The notes under the pieces were generated by a model that ran no database searches, was not told the origin of the DNA, and saw only the letters and a list, made by a program, of their open reading frames with translations. A program made the position numbers and the translations under genes. A stretch of DNA of 45,788 bases from Rhodospirillales bacterium (lineage in GTDB: Bacteria; Pseudomonadota; Alphaproteobacteria; BOG-932; Roseiterribacteraceae): assembly GCA_028291345.1 (NCBI GenBank), contig JAQGIF010000377.1, forward strand, positions 1-45,788, given 5' to 3'. Below, piece after piece: positions 6,580-15,935 of this stretch; position 1 is the first letter of the stretch, and each line of letters opens with the position of its first letter.

Positions 6580-8528
6580 ATGCCCCAGGCCACAGCCTTG
6601 GTATTGCTGCGCATGAGGTTGCGATAGCGCGACACAGCCCATACCGGGAAGAACTGGCGATAGCCGTGATAGCGCAGATAGAAGACGCGGGGGAAGCCGA
6701 CAGCCGTATAGCTGTCCTCCTCCCATGATCCTTCGGCGGTCTGCGTGCGAGCGAGGAACTCGACGCCGCGTGCGACAGCCGGATTCTCAACCTCGCCCGC
6801 CGCCATCAGTCCCAGTACGGCCCAGGCGGTCTGTGACGCGGTCGATACGACCTTCGGGCTCTTTTCGACTCCGGCATAATAGGACTCGCCGCCTTCGCCC
6901 CAGCCGCCATCCTCTCCCTGGCAACCGAGCAGGAAAGCGACCGCTTTGCGCATTTCCGGTGCTGAAGCTTCCACGCCGACAGCGTTCAGCGCACACAGGG
7001 CCGACCAGGTGCCGTAGATATAGTTAGTGCCCCAACGACCGTACCACGATCCGTTCGGTTCCTGCTCGCGCCGCAGATAGTCAAGCGCGCGGGCGACCGC
7101 GGGATCGTCCTTGGTTCGCCCAAGCTGCGCCAGCATCCCGACGCAGCGCGCCGTCACATCGACGGTTGGCGGATCGAGCAAAGCCCCATGGTCTGCAAAC
7201 GGAATATGGTTGAGATAGTAATGTTCGTTATCGACCTCGAATGCGGCCCAGCCGCCGTTCGAGCTCTGCATCCCCTCTACCCATTCGGTGGCGCGCTCAA
7301 TCGCCGGCGTAAACTGGCCGTCCTGGCTGCGGTCCAGCGCCATCGCCACCACGGCGGTGTCGTCCAGGTCGGGATAATGTGCATTCTCATACTGGAAGGC
7401 CCATCCACCCGGCCGCAGATCGGGCCGGCGCGCGACCCAGTCGCCCTTGACGTCGAGGATCTGCTTGCCGCGCAGCCATTCCAGCCCGTGCTTGGCCTTT
7501 TCGATCGCTTCAGGCTCGCCGCTTTCCAGCAGCGCGTGGCAAGCCAGTCCGGTATCCCAGACGGGTGATACGCAGGGTTGGGCATAGAACCGCCCTTCCT
7601 TGTCGCCGGCCAGCAGCTTCTCGATCGACAGCTTGGCGACCACCAGATTGGGATCGTCCTTGGGGAATCCCAGGCACTCGTACATCATCACGGAATTGGC
7701 CATGGCGGGATAGATCGCGCCCAGCCCATCCTCGCCGTTCAGCCGCTCCGTAACCCAGGCCACGGCTAGATCGGTCGCCCGCTTGCGGGTGCTTTTGGGT
7801 ATCAACGGCTCTCCGACGCGCAGCACCTTGTCCAGTCCGCGGAAGAACGTGGCCCAGCCACTGCGGTCGTTGCTGGGATGCCAGTTCCTGACCTCATGCA
7901 CAGGCTCGGAGAACAGCTCGGGTATATCGATGCGAATCTTGGACTTGGGCTTCACCGCCATCAGGACGAGCAGCGGCACGATCACCGTTCGGCTCCAATA
8001 GGAGATTTTTTCCAGATGGAACGGGAACCAGCGTGGCAGGATCATGATCTCAACCGGCATAACCGGCACGGCGCGCCACGGCACTTGCTCGAACAGCGCG
8101 AGCATGATGCGCGTGAACACGTTGGTCCGCTCCGCACCGCCATGTGCCAGGATCGCCTTGCGGGCCCGCACCATATGCGGTGCATCGATCGAATCGCCCG
8201 CTGCCTTCAGCGCCCAATAGGCTTTGACCGTCGCGGAGATATCGAGCGGCCCGTTATGCCATAGCGGCCAACCCCCGTGGTCTGCCTGGGTTTCGCGGAT
8301 ATAACCGGCCAGCTTTTCCTGCTTCTCGAGATCGACTTCGTCGAGGAAATATTTCAGGAGGATATACTCGGCCGGAATCGTCGCATCGGCTTCGAGTACG
8401 AAGACCCAATGGCCGTCGTCGCGCTGCTGGTCGAGCAGAGCGCGTACGCCTTTCGAGATCGAGGCCTCAAGCTTCGAAGCCGTTAAACCTTCGGAATTAA
8501 ATTGCTCTGACAAACGTGCCCGCATCAT
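6576..8528 (-). CDS. shc: Squalene-hopene cyclase
   Basis: Shc (HpnF) folds squalene and cyclises it to hopene and hopanol at the membrane. The 650 aa length is typical. The catalytic D-x-D-D-T-A motif is D387-L-D389-D390-T-A. Several QW repeats are visible, for example Q-T-A-E-G-S-W at 596-602, Q-G-E-D-G-G-W at 537-543 and Q-S-S-N-G-G-W at 421-427. Two ATG codons stand in a row at the start. It overlaps hpnG by 4 bases and follows hpnB after 62 bases in the same direction, so the three are probably cotranscribed. Confidence 0.97.
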   Translation of the reverse strand: MMRARLSEQFNSEGLTASKLEASISKGVRALLDQQRDDGHWVFVLEADATIPAEYILLKYFLDEVDLEKQEKLAGYIRETQADHGGWPLWHNGPLDISATVKAYWALKAAGDSIDAPHMVRARKAILAHGGAERTNVFTRIMLALFEQVPWRAVPVMPVEIMILPRWFPFHLEKISYWSRTVIVPLLVLMAVKPKSKIRIDIPELFSEPVHEVRNWHPSNDRSGWATFFRGLDKVLRVGEPLIPKSTRKRATDLAVAWVTERLNGEDGLGAIYPAMANSVMMYECLGFPKDDPNLVVAKLSIEKLLAGDKEGRFYAQPCVSPVWDTGLACHALLESGEPEAIEKAKHGLEWLRGKQILDVKGDWVARRPDLRPGGWAFQYENAHYPDLDDTAVVAMALDRSQDGQFTPAIERATEWVEGMQSSNGGWAAFEVDNEHYYLNHIPFADHGALLDPPTVDVTARCVGMLAQLGRTKDDPAVARALDYLRREQEPNGSWYGRWGTNYIYGTWSALCALNAVGVEASAPEMRKAVAFLLGCQGEDGGWGEGGESYYAGVEKSPKVVSTASQTAWAVLGLMAAGEVENPAVARGVEFLARTQTAEGSWEEDSYTAVGFPRVFYLRYHGYRQFFPVWAVSRYRNLMRSNTKAVAWGM

Positions 8529-8590
8529 TGCGCCAGACTACCTTATCCCTTGAACGCGTAGCCGCTTTTTAAGACACAGCGTACGTCTAC

Positions 8591-9736
8591 TCAACGCGCG
8601 GCCTGAAAACGGCCTTTCCAGGCCCCACCCTTGCCCCGCATATGCCGCAGCGCAGAATCGAGTGTGGCGCCGAGATAAACCAAACCTACCACCGGAAGCA
8701 AGGGAGCCCACCAAAGCGGGCGCCCATAGAATCGCAGCATCGGACTATAGCACGCAGCCATGATTATCCAGGCCAGCAGTCCGAACAGGCTGGCGGCGCC
8801 GTGACAGAATAGGAACAGCAGCGGCGGCGCCAGGAAGGTGATACAAAGTCCCAGCACCGTGCCAAGCAACAGCAAGGGCGAATAGTTAAGCTGGGTATAC
8901 GCGGTGCGGGCCACCATCTGCCAAACCTCCGAGATATCCTTGTAGACACGCAGGCTCTGCGCATCGTTGGTCAGGCTGAGCCAGATCGGTCCATTCCGCT
9001 TCATCGCGGCCGCTAGTGCGCAATCGTCAATCAACGCGCCTTTGATCGCCGCGATCCCGCCGATGCGCTCCAACGCCGATCGGCGCACAAGCATGCAGCC
9101 GCCGGCGGCCGCCGCGGTTTTGTTCGACGGATCGTTCACACGAGAGAACGGGTAGAGCATTTGGAAGAAGAAGACGAAGGCGGGGATCAGCATCTGTTCG
9201 GCGATGCTCTTGCAGCGCAGCCGTACCATTAGCGACGTCAAATCCAGTGCTCCGGCTTCCGCCCGCGCGACCAGATGCACGACATTGCGGTCGCCGTGGC
9301 TGATGTCGCCATCGGTCAGCAGGACATAGCGGGCGCTGGAATCGATTTCAGCAGCCTTGGCCAGACCTTGGGATACGGCCCACATCTTTCCCGTCCAGCC
9401 CACGGGGGTGGGCGTCCCTGAGATGACGTGGAGGCGCTCTGGCGCTCCGGCGGAAGCAGCCGCACGGTGCGCCGTCTCGGCGGTACCGTCGGTGCTTTCA
9501 TCATCGACGACGACGACGCTGATGCGGCCTTTGAAATCCTGATCGAGCAGCGATGCTACCGCGCGGCCGATCCCCTCAGCCTCGTTACGCGCCGGTATAA
9601 CGGCGACGACGCTCGGCCATTCGCGCGGCGTGTCGGGCAGGGGAGAGATGCTCGTCCGCCAGAAGCCGCCATGGCGCAGCCACAGCACCATCCAGATCAT
9701 GAAAGTCAGCGCTCCCAGCAGCCAGCCGATGCTCAT
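8591..9736 (-). CDS. hpnB: Hopanoid-associated GT2 glycosyltransferase
   Basis: HpnB-type proteins are GT-A fold glycosyltransferases of hopanoid gene clusters; their acceptor is not firmly known. The 381 aa product starts with one membrane helix. Next comes the GT2 core: V-V-A-V-I-P-A-R-N-E-A, V-V-V-D-D-E-S-T-D-G-T, and a D-G-D metal motif (L-L-T-D-G-D-I). The C-terminus has several membrane helices. The ATG at 9736 overlaps the hpnA stop as A-T-G-A, which marks translational coupling. A longer frame to 9763 exists but lies within hpnA. Confidence 0.92.
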   Translation of the reverse strand: MSIGWLLGALTFMIWMVLWLRHGGFWRTSISPLPDTPREWPSVVAVIPARNEAEGIGRAVASLLDQDFKGRISVVVVDDESTDGTAETAHRAAASAGAPERLHVISGTPTPVGWTGKMWAVSQGLAKAAEIDSSARYVLLTDGDISHGDRNVVHLVARAEAGALDLTSLMVRLRCKSIAEQMLIPAFVFFFQMLYPFSRVNDPSNKTAAAAGGCMLVRRSALERIGGIAAIKGALIDDCALAAAMKRNGPIWLSLTNDAQSLRVYKDISEVWQMVARTAYTQLNYSPLLLLGTVLGLCITFLAPPLLFLFCHGAASLFGLLAWIIMAACYSPMLRFYGRPLWWAPLLPVVGLVYLGATLDSALRHMRGKGGAWKGRFQAAR

Positions 9737-10728
9737 TGCAGATATCCCGCCTCTCGAAACCATGTGACCGCATCGGCCAGCCCCTGGATGGCCGGCCGGG
9801 TCGCGTAGCCAAGTTCCCGCTCGGCTTTAGCCGAAGAAAAAAACATACGCTTGCGCGCCATGCGCAACGTATCGCGGGTTAGCATCGGCTCGCGCCCAGT
9901 GAAGCGCGCCAAAAACTCGGCGCCGAGCGCCAGCGGATAGAGCGGACCGACCGGCAGGCTGATCGTCGCCGGGCGCTGCCCGCTCATCCCGGCAATTTCC
10001 ATCTGCATTCTGGCCAGCGAAAAATCCTCGCCGCCCAATATATAGCGCTCGCCCGGTTTCCCCTTGGCGAAGGCCAGCAGATGACCGGCGGCGCAATCGT
10101 CGACGTGCACGAGATTCAGCCCCGTATCGACATAGGCCGGCATCTTTCCGGTCGCCGCCATGACAATGGTGCGTCCGGTCGGCGTCGGCTTGATATCGCG
10201 CGGCCCGATCGGGGTGGATGGATTGACCGTCACAACCGGGAGGCCGGTTTCGTTTGCTGCCTTGGCGACGGCTTCCTCGGCCAGATATTTCGAGCGCTTA
10301 TAGTGCCCAATCATGTCGGCAAGCGTGACCGGCGTATTTTCATCGGCCGGCTTGCCGCTTTTATCGATGCCGAGCACGGCCACGCTGCTGGTATAGACTG
10401 CGCGACCGACGCCGGCTTTTGCGGCGGCTCGGATCAAGGCGGCGCTGCCGGCGACGTTGGTGCGGTACATAGCATCTGGATCGCGCACCCAGAGCCGGTA
10501 GTCCGCCGCAACATGGAAAAGGGCACTACATCCCTTCAGCGCCGGCTCCAGTGTCTCAGGCCTGCTCAGATCGCCGCTGACGATCTCGACATCGATGCCT
10601 TCCAGATTACGTTTGTCGCTCTCCGGCCGGGCCATGACCCGGACTTGGTGCCCTTCAGCAATCAGCGCGCGCGCGACCGCCGAACCCAGAAAGCCCGTTG
10701 CCCCCGTCACCAATGCCGTTTCGGCCAT
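9733..10728 (-). CDS. hpnA: Hopanoid-associated sugar epimerase/SDR
   Basis: This extended short-chain dehydrogenase/reductase of 331 aa is of the HpnA type found in hopanoid clusters. The NAD(P)-binding motif G-A-T-G-F-L-G is at residues 9-15. The catalytic Y143-K-R-S-K147 pair and the Y-T-S-S-V strand before it are intact. The substrate is unproven; a role in sugar-nucleotide or side-chain chemistry is usually assumed. It lies between the CopD-type gene (30 bases upstream) and hpnB (4-base overlap), so it belongs to the same operon. Confidence 0.93.
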   Translation of the reverse strand: MAETALVTGATGFLGSAVARALIAEGHQVRVMARPESDKRNLEGIDVEIVSGDLSRPETLEPALKGCSALFHVAADYRLWVRDPDAMYRTNVAGSAALIRAAAKAGVGRAVYTSSVAVLGIDKSGKPADENTPVTLADMIGHYKRSKYLAEEAVAKAANETGLPVVTVNPSTPIGPRDIKPTPTGRTIVMAATGKMPAYVDTGLNLVHVDDCAAGHLLAFAKGKPGERYILGGEDFSLARMQMEIAGMSGQRPATISLPVGPLYPLALGAEFLARFTGREPMLTRDTLRMARKRMFFSSAKAERELGYATRPAIQGLADAVTWFREAGYLQ

Positions 10729-10758
10729 GTCCGTCTGCGTTCCTTTGAGGTTTTATCG

Positions 10759-12432
10759 TCAGGCTTCGCGATAATTGAGCAGCAACAGCCCGATCAGAAC
10801 ATAGGTTATCGGCCAGATCGTTCGAAACACACGATTGTCGGGTGGTAGCAAGCGAAGTTCCAGCCAGCGGCTCCATGCCGACCCAACGGCGAGCAACGCC
10901 AGTGGAATATGCGTCAACTCGATCAGGAATTGTTCCTTCACATCGGAGATGTTGTGTGAATGCATCAACAGCATGCCGCCACCGATCGCAGTCAGGATGG
11001 GAAAGACCAGCGGGGCCCAAGGCTGCTTCAGGCGCTCTGTCCTCACACCCCATTCAAACAGGCCGAAGACGATCACAAGCAGCACGATAACCTTGTGCTG
11101 GAAAGGTTCGGCGTCTTTCAGGCTTTCCCAAAAGCCAATCGGACCCAGCGGCCAATCCTCTGGATCAGACCGGATAAACAGGAAGGCGGCTAGTCCGAGG
11201 AAAACCAGCGGCCAGTGCCGGGTCCAGCGGGTGCCCCGCCAGCCGCTATGTTCAAGAATAGCCAATATCCCAATGACGAGCACAAAAACGCCAGCCCAAT
11301 GGTGGTTATATTCCGACCATGCGATATCGGCCGGAACACGCTGGACCAGCACGCCGGTACCAGGAACATAAGCGCGTGGATGCTGCTCGGCGTTGGCGCC
11401 GGCCTTTGCTTCGGCGTCCAATTTCAATTGAAGGGCGGGAATGGCCATCTCGTCATAGGCAGGGCTAATCAGGCGGGGTGGCCAGACCGGGGACATGCGC
11501 GACGCCGTCACTGACCAGGGAACCTGGTCGAAAGGCTGGTCGATCGATGGCGGCGAAGATGTGATCGACGCGGCGAGGGCGAAGACCGAGAGACCGATGC
11601 CGACTTCGACCTCGGCGAAGCGCCGCATCCGCAGGATTGGCGTCGAAGTATCGGCGCGCAGCCGCTCGACAACGCGAAAATTCAGAAAACCCAGAGATAG
11701 CAGGATGCCAAGCAGGGCGACCTTGCCGATGACCATCACGCCGTAGGATGTACCGTACAGGCCCTGCCAAGAGCCGACGAACACGTAAGCCAGTACTAAT
11801 CCGGCCAGGACCAGACCGGCAACGCTGACCATCGACATTACGGAAAAGCGCTTACCGATCCGCCGCCAGGCGATGCCATTATGGGTTCGGGCGAGGGCGA
11901 TGATGAAGTAAGGAATTCCGCCGATCCAGATCGATGCGCCGAGTTGATGGATGCCGTCGGCGAAAGCCATAGGCACGCGTCCCGTCATGCGGGAGACTGA
12001 ATGGCTGTTTACCGCGGCAGCGATCAGGAGGATTGCGGCCAACAGGGCTAGCGCCCAGCGGCGTCCGGCGCCGACCGACGGGCTGGAAGCCAGGATGAAG
12101 ACACCTATCGCCGCCCCGATTCGCACCATTTCGGCGAGGGCGAAGTTTGCCATTAGGCCCTGCGAAATCGGAACGTCGGCCGATCCGTAAAGCAGCAGGA
12201 CATTGATGATGATATAGGCGACGGCGCCCAGGACCGCGATGCAGGCGCCCCACCGCAGCAGCATACGGCAGCGCCTGAGGATTTCATCCGCCTCCGCTCC
12301 GATCTCGGCGCGAAATGGCAGGACGACCAGCAGGATAAATGCAATCCCGCCAATCATCAGCGCCTGGGTCGCCAGCGCGATCAGTCGCAGAACAACGTCG
12401 AGAAAGCCGAATAGATCGAAGAGTAATTCCAC
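10759..12432 (-). CDS. CopD-family multi-pass membrane protein, 557 aa
   Basis: The N-terminal half (about residues 1-285) is a CopD-like bundle of about eight membrane helices. It includes H-Q-L-G-A-S-I-W-I-G-G, the characteristic copper-resistance D segment. A periplasm-sized hydrophilic stretch (about 295-365) follows. A second block of helices has histidine-containing segments E-Y-N-H-H-W and L-M-H-S-H-N-I. CopD proteins are linked to copper uptake or handling; the C-terminal half is of unknown role. It is embedded in the hopanoid operon between hpnL and hpnA, 30 bases before hpnA. Whether it transports a metal, binds a cofactor or serves hopanoids cannot be told from sequence. Confidence 0.78.
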   Translation of the reverse strand: MELLFDLFGFLDVVLRLIALATQALMIGGIAFILLVVLPFRAEIGAEADEILRRCRMLLRWGACIAVLGAVAYIIINVLLLYGSADVPISQGLMANFALAEMVRIGAAIGVFILASSPSVGAGRRWALALLAAILLIAAAVNSHSVSRMTGRVPMAFADGIHQLGASIWIGGIPYFIIALARTHNGIAWRRIGKRFSVMSMVSVAGLVLAGLVLAYVFVGSWQGLYGTSYGVMVIGKVALLGILLSLGFLNFRVVERLRADTSTPILRMRRFAEVEVGIGLSVFALAASITSSPPSIDQPFDQVPWSVTASRMSPVWPPRLISPAYDEMAIPALQLKLDAEAKAGANAEQHPRAYVPGTGVLVQRVPADIAWSEYNHHWAGVFVLVIGILAILEHSGWRGTRWTRHWPLVFLGLAAFLFIRSDPEDWPLGPIGFWESLKDAEPFQHKVIVLLVIVFGLFEWGVRTERLKQPWAPLVFPILTAIGGGMLLMHSHNISDVKEQFLIELTHIPLALLAVGSAWSRWLELRLLPPDNRVFRTIWPITYVLIGLLLLNYREA

Positions 12433-12483
12433 GGGACTTGAACCTGGGGGTTACGACGTTGAAAGGTGGTGTCGGAACGTCAC

Positions 12484-13530
12484 CTACAGCACCCTGGTGT
12501 CCATTTCCACCATGCGTCGGCGTTGGCGCAGCTGAAGTTCTTGCCACTGCCATGCGGCAAGGCCCGGCAGCCCCAACGCCAATTCCCTGACACGCTTAGT
12601 CAGCGAGATTGATAAGGCGGCATCCGGCGGTACGCCGAACAAGCCCGCCAGCACCATAAACCCACCTTCCTGGATGCCCACCGCGCCGGGAACGAAGAAC
12701 GCCGCGCTGCGAATGGCCTGGGCCAGGCTTTCGATCACGTAAGACTGTCCGAGATTGAGGTGATAGCCCAGCGCCCAGGCTGCGATCATGACTTCGCCCG
12801 CGCCGAGCGACCAGGCAACCATATGATGCAGCCCGGCCAGGAACAATTTGCCGCGCATCTGGTAGACTTGGGTCAGCGCCACATCAAGTCCGGCAACCCC
12901 CTCCAGGCGGTCCCAGCCTAGCCGCGCGGCAATGGCGAGCAGCAACTTCTCGAAAAGCCGTACTCCGCCCCAACGCTGGGCAAACACTGCCAGCGCGGCG
13001 AAAAGCAGGGCAATCGCGAATCCGAGCGCTGCCCAATGCGCGACATCGCCGGGAACGGCCAAAAGGAAGATCAGGGCGAAACCTATCAAGGTGAACGCCG
13101 CCTGGGTCAATGTTTCGATCGTGACATCGGCGATGATCGAGGCACCGGCGATGGGGAGCACGATTCCGCCTGTCGCAAGGAGCCTGGACACCGCTATTTC
13201 GCCGCCGACCTGCGCCACCGGCAACAGGCTGTCGATCGATTCCCGTATCCAGCGTAGAGCCAGCAGCTGGACAATACCGGGGCGCCCCCCGACCGCCGAT
13301 GTGTTGAACAGCGAGCCCCAGGCAAAAGTACAGAAGGCGAGCTGACCGACATGCACCAGCATGATCGCGGGAAGGCCCAGACCGACACTGACCAATTCGG
13401 TCCAAATGCGGGCGAAGCCGAGATCGGCAATGGCGAAAAACAGCGCGATTCCAAAAATAGCGGCGGTGCCGAGACCAAAGCCGAGCGTGCCAGCACGGAA
13501 GGAGAATCGGGGAAAGCGAATTCTGATCAT
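12484..13530 (-). CDS. hpnL: HpnL-type membrane protein, 348 aa
   Basis: This integral membrane protein of the lysylphosphatidylglycerol synthase TM-domain (UPF0104-like) family is of the version found in hopanoid clusters and called HpnL. It has about eight hydrophobic segments, with conserved features such as S-L-L-P-V-A-Q-V-G-G-E and F-F-V-P-G-A-V-G-I-Q-E-G-G. By analogy with related proteins it may move lipids between leaflets or export hopanoids, but this is inference. The start at ATG 13530 has AGGGAGG a few bases upstream; the longer frame to 13578 would run into the mgtC end. It is followed by the CopD-type gene after 51 bases. Confidence 0.85.
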   Translation of the reverse strand: MIRIRFPRFSFRAGTLGFGLGTAAIFGIALFFAIADLGFARIWTELVSVGLGLPAIMLVHVGQLAFCTFAWGSLFNTSAVGGRPGIVQLLALRWIRESIDSLLPVAQVGGEIAVSRLLATGGIVLPIAGASIIADVTIETLTQAAFTLIGFALIFLLAVPGDVAHWAALGFAIALLFAALAVFAQRWGGVRLFEKLLLAIAARLGWDRLEGVAGLDVALTQVYQMRGKLFLAGLHHMVAWSLGAGEVMIAAWALGYHLNLGQSYVIESLAQAIRSAAFFVPGAVGIQEGGFMVLAGLFGVPPDAALSISLTKRVRELALGLPGLAAWQWQELQLRQRRRMVEMDTRVL

Positions 13531-13574
13531 GCCTCCCTTTATCCGGTCACGGTCGCGCCGGATAGGGCAAGGGG

Positions 13575-14126
13575 TCAATCGTCCTCGGTGGTGGTGCTCG
13601 TGCCTGGCAAGCGGATTTCTCCCATCTCCGCCGCGCGCTCGATTTCCAGGCGCCTATTTTTGATGTCGTGCGGCTCGATCATGCGGATAAAAATCAGGAT
13701 AGCCAGTCCCAACACGGCCGCCACGATCCCCAGCCGGAACTGCCCCACGCCGAACACTATGCCCAGTCCGCCGGCCAGCCAGACCCCGGCGCCTGTCGTC
13801 AGCCCGTGAACTTTATGCTGCCCTCGGATGATTGCGCCGGCGCCGAGAAACGACATGCCGGTGATGATGCCCTGTAATATGCGGGTAGCGTCGGGATTGC
13901 TCCCCGGTCCGCGATCGCTTTCCATCAGATAGAGATCGATCGACATGATCGACATCATCGCACAAGCCAGCGCGAAGAGCATGTGCGTCTTGAGGCCCGC
14001 GGGTTTGCGCAGCCATTCCCGATCCAACCCGATCGCACCCCCGGCGGCGAGGGCGGCTGCGAGCCGTACGATGATCTGGGTCCACGTGAAATGGGAATTG
14101 TCCATGTTGACAACCAGAATAGCCAT
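13575..14126 (-). CDS. MgtC/SapB-family membrane protein, 183 aa
   Basis: The MgtC/SapB domain is recognisable from G-G-A-I-G-L-D-R-E-W, followed by G-L-K-T-H-M-L-F-A-L, then G-M-S-F-L-G-A-G-A-I and V-H-G-L-T-T-G-A-G-V-W. Four to five membrane helices are followed by a cytoplasmic tail of about 40 residues. MgtC proteins affect growth in low Mg2+ and inhibit F-type ATP synthase in pathogens; the role in environmental bacteria is less clear. It is the first gene of the reverse-strand hopanoid operon and diverges from hpnCD over about 105 bases. The start is uncertain between ATG 14126 and ATG 14105. Confidence 0.82.
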   Translation of the reverse strand: MAILVVNMDNSHFTWTQIIVRLAAALAAGGAIGLDREWLRKPAGLKTHMLFALACAMMSIMSIDLYLMESDRGPGSNPDATRILQGIITGMSFLGAGAIIRGQHKVHGLTTGAGVWLAGGLGIVFGVGQFRLGIVAAVLGLAILIFIRMIEPHDIKNRRLEIERAAEMGEIRLPGTSTTTEDD

Positions 14127-14231
14127 CGCGATGTGTCACGTCGATCCATTGCGACACAGGTGGATTGTCTGCATCGTCAACACCATCAAACCGTCTTGTC
14201 CTTCCGACCATACGCGGCTACCCGTATCGCC

Positions 14232-15935
14232 ATGACTGTTTCGCAAACAGGCGGAGAGCGGATCGCTCAAACGCCGATTATCGCAACACCGACCAAGGAT
14301 GCCGGCGGGGAGAATTTCCCGGTTGGATCGTGGCTGCTGCCCAAGGCCCTGCGCCGGCATGTCGCCGCCTATTATCGGTTTGCGCGGACCGCCGACGATA
14401 TCGCCGACTCGCCGACGTTGACCCGCGAGGACAAGCTGTCCGGGCTGGCCGCGATGGATGCGGCGCTGGCCCAGGGCGGCGACGATCGCGTCGATCCTAT
14501 CCTCGCATCGATCGCGGAAACCGGGATCGGTTTGGCGGAATGCCGTGACCTTCTGGTCGCCTTCAACCGCGATGCCCGGAATCTGAGCTGCGAAAGCTGG
14601 GACGATTTGATCGATTATTGCCGGCACTCCGCTCACCCGGTGGGGCGCTATCTGTTGTTGATCCATGGCGAGGATCCCGACACGCTGGCTCCCGGCGATG
14701 CGCTCTGCGCGGCGTTCCAGATATTGAACCACTTGCAGGATTGCGGGGACGATTGGCGCAATCTGGAACGCATCTATATCCCGCGACGCTGGATTGTGGC
14801 CGCAGGCGGCGAGGAACGATTCTTTGAGCCGGCCGCCGCCGATCTGCGGCGTCCGGTACTCAACCGCTGTCTGGACGGCACCGACCGGCTGATCGAAACC
14901 GCATGCCTCCTGCCGGGCCGCTTGAAGTCGCGAGGGCTAAAGGCCGAGGTGTCCGTCATGCTTTCGCTGGTCAAGGCGTTGGCCGAACGACTCCGGCACG
15001 GCGATCCGATTCAATCCAGGGTCAAGCTGACGCGTGGAGATTTTGCCCGCGCGCTGCTGCCTGGCTTAAAGGTTCTGGCCGGGGGAACGCCGAGACTGAC
15101 CCCAGACAAGGATATCGTCGCCGCCGCCGTCGCCCACGCCGGTTCGTCCTTCACCAAGGGCATGCAGATACTGCCCAGGGAACGCCGGCGTGCCATGTAC
15201 GCGCTTTACGGCTTTTGCCGCGCGGTCGACGACATCGTTGATGCACCGGCGCCAGTCGACGACAAGCGCGCCGAACTCAGCGCCTGGAGTGCCGAACTCG
15301 ACCGGATTTATGATGGGCAAGGCAATTACGCTCTAGGGCGCGAACTGGTCGATGCGGTGCGGCGCTATGGCTTGCCGCGCGACGAGTTCGACCTGATCCT
15401 CGAAGGAATGATGATCGACGCGGCGCCGGTGGTTCGTATCGCCGATCGCCAGGGTCTCTCGGATTACGCCCGGCGGGTGGCCGGCGCGGTCGGCGTATTA
15501 TCGTGCCGGATCTTCGGGGCGCCCGGTCTCGAGGCAAAGAATTTCGCGATCTACCTGGGCGAAACGCTGCAATTGACCAATATTCTGCGCGACGTAGATG
15601 AGGACGCCACAATCGACCGTCTCTATCTGCCGCTCGACATGATCCGGGCCGCGGGCATCTCGACGGATCAGGATACTAAGGCGATCGTCGTCGATCCGCG
15701 CATTGTCGGAGTCTGCGAAGCGCTGGCGGCGGAAGTCACCGAACGCTACCGGCTGTTGCCCGATAGGACCCCACGCGCTTATTGGCGGGAGTTACGCTCG
15801 GCGCGGATCATGCAGATGGCCTATGGGCTGGTGTTCCGCAAACTCGTCACGCGGGGCTGGCGGCAGCGAGATCTGCGGCCGCGCCTGACCAAGCGTGAAG
15901 GGCTGTCCACACTCCTGTCCTCATATCGCCGATGA
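14232..15935 (+). CDS. hpnCD: HpnC-HpnD fusion, squalene-synthase-family enzymes
   Basis: Two complete trans-isoprenyl diphosphate synthase domains are joined in one 567 aa frame. Residues about 25-275 match HpnC (hydroxysqualene synthase), with Asp motifs D-D-I-A-D (55-59) and D-C-G-D-D (170-174). Residues about 295-567 match HpnD (presqualene diphosphate synthase), with D-D-I-V-D (333-337) and D-V-D-E-D (454-458). In other bacteria these are usually separate neighbouring genes. Here about 20 residues link them and both metal-binding sets are kept, so both sites may work. HpnD makes presqualene diphosphate from two farnesyl diphosphates, and HpnC converts it to hydroxysqualene. The ATG at 14232 is chosen because homology begins about 25 residues later. 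The stop overlaps the hpnE start as A-T-G-A. Confidence 0.93.
   Translation: MTVSQTGGERIAQTPIIATPTKDAGGENFPVGSWLLPKALRRHVAAYYRFARTADDIADSPTLTREDKLSGLAAMDAALAQGGDDRVDPILASIAETGIGLAECRDLLVAFNRDARNLSCESWDDLIDYCRHSAHPVGRYLLLIHGEDPDTLAPGDALCAAFQILNHLQDCGDDWRNLERIYIPRRWIVAAGGEERFFEPAAADLRRPVLNRCLDGTDRLIETACLLPGRLKSRGLKAEVSVMLSLVKALAERLRHGDPIQSRVKLTRGDFARALLPGLKVLAGGTPRLTPDKDIVAAAVAHAGSSFTKGMQILPRERRRAMYALYGFCRAVDDIVDAPAPVDDKRAELSAWSAELDRIYDGQGNYALGRELVDAVRRYGLPRDEFDLILEGMMIDAAPVVRIADRQGLSDYARRVAGAVGVLSCRIFGAPGLEAKNFAIYLGETLQLTNILRDVDEDATIDRLYLPLDMIRAAGISTDQDTKAIVVDPRIVGVCEALAAEVTERYRLLPDRTPRAYWRELRSARIMQMAYGLVFRKLVTRGWRQRDLRPRLTKREGLSTLLSSYRR

Noticed and set aside
13983-14231. N-terminal extension of the HpnCD frame
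   Set aside because: The added 83 residues overlap mgtC on the other strand and are unlike HpnC; the family sequence begins after the ATG at 14232.
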